Source: Bacteroidales bacterium
Lineage (GTDB): Bacteria; Bacteroidota; Bacteroidia; Bacteroidales; WCHB1-69
Direction: 5' to 3'
Assembly (NCBI GenBank): GCA_012519525.1
Contig: JAAYQB010000146.1
Span: 1 to 16,908, forward strand
Length of the DNA stretch: 16,908 nucleotides
The notes beneath the pieces were generated by a model, which worked only from the letters and a program-made list of their open reading frames with translations, searched no databases and was not told the DNA's origin. This document shows, one piece after another, positions 14,585 to 16,908 of the stretch (the stretch's first letter is position 1; each line of letters opens with the position of its first letter). The translations under genes were made by a program, and so were the position numbers.

Positions 14585-15478
14585 ATGCAACCTCAAAAAA
14601 AAGAATGGGAAGGAACTACACAAGGCGGTCGTTATGGACAAGGTTTTTTATATTGGATTTTAGCCGTTGTTAAGGTTTCATTTTTATATCCTATTTTGTT
14701 TGGTGTTATTCCTTTTTATTTAATTTTTGGGCGTAAAAACTATAAGGCGATTTTTTCTTATTTTCGCCGTCAACATCATCTTTCCCGATGGAAGGCATTT
14801 TGGTCGACATACCGTAATCATTTGATTTTTGGAAAGGTAGTCTTAGATAAATTTGCATTACTTGCAGGCAATCATCAACAATTTTCAGTTGATGTAGAAA
14901 ACAATGATTATTTTAATGCACTTGCAGAAAGCAATAAAGGATTTTTTATTGTCAGCGCACATGTGGGAAATTTTGAATTAATAGTGCATTGTTTTCAACA
15001 AAACAAAAAAAAAATCAATGGAATTATATTTGGAGGAGAAAGTGAAAATCTTCAGAAAAGACGTGTAAAAATCTTGCAAAACTTTAATGTAAATCTTATT
15101 CCTGTTAGTACAGACATGTCGCATTTGTTTGCAATTAAGAAAGCTATCGAAGAGGGTGAAATTGTAAGCATTCCTTGCGATAGACTATGGGGAAGTACAA
15201 AAAAATATACAGCCAATTTTTTAAATGGCGAAGCTCATTTTCCTATTGGGACATTTCGTTTTGCAGCTCAATTAGAAGCACCTGTGCTCACAATGTTTGT
15301 GATGAAAGAAAAAGGCTTGCATTATCGAGCTTATTTAAAGTCTTTAGAGCCACTTCAAAACGAAAAATCATCACAAAAACAAGCCGAACATTTAGCAAAA
15401 CAATACATTGCTTTATTGGAAAATATAGTGCGTAAATATCCCGAACAATGGTTCAACTATTATGATTTTTGGAAATAA
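14585..15478 (+). CDS. LpxL/HtrB-like lysophospholipid acyltransferase family protein
   Basis: The protein has 297 residues. A hydrophobic segment at about 22-48 anchors it in the inner membrane. The catalytic H126-x4-E131 motif lies in SAHVGNFE, followed by IPCDRLWGS (196-204) and the family's typical ending PEQWFNYYDFW. Lipid A acyltransferases of this fold move acyl chains from acyl-ACP to a lipid acceptor. Here the gene starts 3 nt after the ACP stop, which suggests translational coupling and direct use of the ACP-bound product. In flexirubin and aryl-polyene loci such enzymes are thought to attach the aryl polyenoic acid to its lipid or resorcinol acceptor. True lipid A acylation is less likely in this setting. 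Confidence 0.87.
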   Translation: MQPQKKEWEGTTQGGRYGQGFLYWILAVVKVSFLYPILFGVIPFYLIFGRKNYKAIFSYFRRQHHLSRWKAFWSTYRNHLIFGKVVLDKFALLAGNHQQFSVDVENNDYFNALAESNKGFFIVSAHVGNFELIVHCFQQNKKKINGIIFGGESENLQKRRVKILQNFNVNLIPVSTDMSHLFAIKKAIEEGEIVSIPCDRLWGSTKKYTANFLNGEAHFPIGTFRFAAQLEAPVLTMFVMKEKGLHYRAYLKSLEPLQNEKSSQKQAEHLAKQYIALLENIVRKYPEQWFNYYDFWK

Positions 15479-15503
15479 AATATTTACTATATAATTGATA
15501 AAT

Positions 15504-16589
15504 ATGAAATTAAAAAGTCCACAAAAAGAAATATACGGCAAAGAACGATTTACAGCTTTAGAGGCGCAACGTTTGGCACAAGAAATAGTTTTCGGACCTA
15601 TCGTTTTTCAAGTCTCGCGTTTAATGGTTAAATTTGGAATTTTTCAATTACTCAATGACCATAAAAATGGACTAACAAAGGAAGAAATAAGTCGAAAAAC
15701 CGCTATAAGCCTCTATGGAACACAAGTATTATTGGAGTCATCGCTTACGATAGGTACTGTTTTACTCAAAGACGGTAAATTCTTTTTGGCAAAAGCCGGT
15801 TGGTTTCTTATTAACGATGAAATGGCAAAAGTAAACATGGATTTTAATCATGATGTGAATTATTTGGGAATGTTTGATTTAGAAACTGCTATTCTCGAAG
15901 GGAAGCCCGAAGGTTTGAAAGTTTTTGGCAATTGGAAAACCATTTACGAGGGACTTTCTCAACTTCCGTCGCAAGTACAAAAAAGCTGGTTTGGATTTGA
16001 TCACTTCTACTCTGACTGTTCGTTTCAGCAAGCATTGGAAATTATATTTAAACGACAAGTCGCAACTTTATTGGATGTGGGAGGCAATACCGGACGTTTT
16101 GCTGCGAAGTGCGTAGAATATGATAAAAATGTGAATGTTACCATTATGGACTTACCGCAACAATTGGAGATGATGCGACGACAAATAAGCAATAAATTCG
16201 GTGCGGAACGCATTCACGGACATGGTGGCAATCTGTTGGACGAAAATGTTCCTTTTCCAAAAGGTTTTGATGTAATATGGATGAGTCAGTTTTTGGATTG
16301 TTTTTCCGAAAAAGAAGTAACGAGTATTTTAGGTCGTGCGAAAGAGGCTATGCAAACCGATAGCCGATTGTATATTATGGAAACGTTTTGGGATCGTCAA
16401 CGTTTTGAAACGGCATCTTATTGCTTGACTCAAATCAGTTTGTATTTTACAGCGATGGCGAACGGCAACAGTAAAATGTATTATGCAACCGATATGGAAC
16501 GCTGTGTAAACGAAGCCGGATTATCCGTAGAAACTATCCACGACGGATTGGGATTAGGACATAGCATTATGGTGTGTAAAACAAAATAG
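15504..16589 (+). CDS. Class I SAM-dependent methyltransferase, O-methyltransferase-like fold with altered catalytic site
   Basis: The protein has 361 residues from the ATG at 15504; a TTG at 15495 would add three residues. Residues 20-110 form a winged-helix dimerisation domain like that of plant-type O-methyltransferases, with ISRKTAISLYGTQVLLES as the recognition-helix region. SAM motif I is LLDVGGNTGRFA (189-200), the acidic residue of motif II is D216 in IMDLPQQ, and the motif IV region is FDVIWMSQFLDCFSEKE (255-271). Where O-methyltransferases have the catalytic histidine in a WxxHDW context, this protein reads QFLDCF, so the usual His-Glu mechanism seems absent. Ring C-methylation next to the phenol, known for flexirubins and aryl polyenes, is a plausible alternative. 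It is the last gene of the + arm, 25 nt after the acyltransferase gene. Confidence 0.85.
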   Translation: MKLKSPQKEIYGKERFTALEAQRLAQEIVFGPIVFQVSRLMVKFGIFQLLNDHKNGLTKEEISRKTAISLYGTQVLLESSLTIGTVLLKDGKFFLAKAGWFLINDEMAKVNMDFNHDVNYLGMFDLETAILEGKPEGLKVFGNWKTIYEGLSQLPSQVQKSWFGFDHFYSDCSFQQALEIIFKRQVATLLDVGGNTGRFAAKCVEYDKNVNVTIMDLPQQLEMMRRQISNKFGAERIHGHGGNLLDENVPFPKGFDVIWMSQFLDCFSEKEVTSILGRAKEAMQTDSRLYIMETFWDRQRFETASYCLTQISLYFTAMANGNSKMYYATDMERCVNEAGLSVETIHDGLGLGHSIMVCKTK

Positions 16590-16595
16590 TCTTTT

Positions 16596-16680
16596 ATAAG
16601 TGAACAAGGCAATCAACGTGTAATGCATTGTAAATCAAAGTCTCCCCAACAACCCCTCCCAGCCTCCCCAAATGGGGAGG
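16596..16680 (+). repeat. Dispersed intergenic repeat A, copy 3, with GC hairpin
   Basis: ATAAGTGAACAAGGCAAT starts the copy seven bases after the methyltransferase stop. The 52-nt body aligns without gaps with 423-474. It is followed by AACAACCCCTCCCAG and a stem CCTCCCC-AAAT-GGGGAGG (16663-16680). The hairpin has no T-run but could stop or stabilise the pigment transcript. A GATA tetranucleotide run follows at 16686-16698. Confidence 0.65.
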
Positions 16681-16781
16681 AGCATGATAGATAGATAGTT
16701 ACAAAAAACCATTTTTTCTAAACACATAAACTTATTTTTATTTTGAAAACAACAATTATACACTTTTTGAGATACTACCGA

Positions 16782-16867
16782 TTTAACCGCAAAGAACGCA
16801 AAGAAACTCTGCGACCTTTGGGAACTCTGCGGTAAAAAAATAAAAGAGAGGTAAATATTTATTTTTT
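16782..16867 (+). repeat. Dispersed repeat B, short copy
   Basis: This is the inverted counterpart of 162-281, matching from TTTAACCGC through the CTCTGCGG core and into the A/T-rich tail TAAATATTTATTTTTT. It lacks the extra 11-nt and 22-nt units of the left copy. A promoter follows directly, pointing out of the window. Confidence 0.7.
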
Positions 16868-16898
16868 ATTGATTGAAACAAATAAAAGTATACTTTTG
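16868..16898 (+). promoter_or_regulatory. Outward-facing promoter with -33 and -7 elements
   Basis: ATTG (16868-16871) and TACTTTTG (16891-16898) are separated by exactly 19 bp, the spacing of the Bacteroidota TTTG-N19-TAnnTTTG promoter. It should transcribe a gene that begins to the right of the window. It is the best-matched promoter here. Confidence 0.6.
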
Positions 16899-16908
16899 CA
16901 ACGTTAAA

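Noticed and set aside
14451..15435. Alternate-frame open reading frames inside the ACP and acyltransferase genes (14451-14663, 15187-15435)
   Set aside because: They overlap well-supported genes in other frames and encode no recognisable domain.
1..16908. Integrated mobile element or phage carrying the pigment locus
   Set aside because: No integrase, transposase, tRNA attachment site or clear target-site duplication is visible. Base composition looks even across the window.

Overview
The window reads as a chromosomal segment of an AT-rich Bacteroidota bacterium, probably Bacteroidales. The evidence is the recurring -7 promoter box TAnnTTTG, the near absence of strong Shine-Dalgarno sequences, GC-rich intergenic hairpin repeats, and protein families typical of the phylum. 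I see no transposase, phage gene, CRISPR array, tRNA or rRNA.

Layout. Positions 1-660 are a gene-free, repeat-rich flank. Positions 661-3960 hold three + strand genes outside the main system: an SBF/YfeH-like transporter, a secreted protein built of YD-like repeats, and purD. Positions 3955-10557 hold a minus-strand arm of six genes. In transcription order these are a CrtI/RetSat-like FAD oxidoreductase, a B12-binding-fold-like radical SAM protein, a 127-residue unknown, an exported alpha/beta hydrolase, a PaaK-like acid-activating enzyme and a PlsC-like acyltransferase. Positions 10701-16589 hold the + strand arm: a tyrosine ammonia-lyase of the Flavobacterium johnsoniae type, a FabG-like ketoreductase, a FabF-like ketosynthase, an acyl carrier protein, an LpxL/HtrB-like acyltransferase and a class I methyltransferase. 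The arms diverge from a 143-bp region with two face-to-face promoters that share a perfect 12-bp inverted repeat. Positions 16590-16908 are a second repeat-rich flank.

How the genes may work together (inference). The lyase would make 4-coumarate from tyrosine, and the PaaK-like enzyme would activate it. The ketosynthase, ketoreductase and carrier protein would extend it into an aryl polyene. The methyltransferase, radical SAM protein and FAD oxidoreductase would tailor it, and the acyltransferases would esterify it to a membrane lipid or a resorcinol partner. This is the logic of flexirubin and aryl-polyene pigments. The window lacks a dehydratase, a chain-length-factor partner, DarA/DarB-type resorcinol enzymes and an exporter. 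The locus is therefore split, borrows enzymes from elsewhere, or makes a shorter or different aryl-ene product.

The two ends carry inverted copies of the same pair of dispersed repeats, and each end has an outward-facing promoter. Several start codons were moved from TTG to a downstream ATG where the TTG extension runs through a promoter or the preceding gene's tail.
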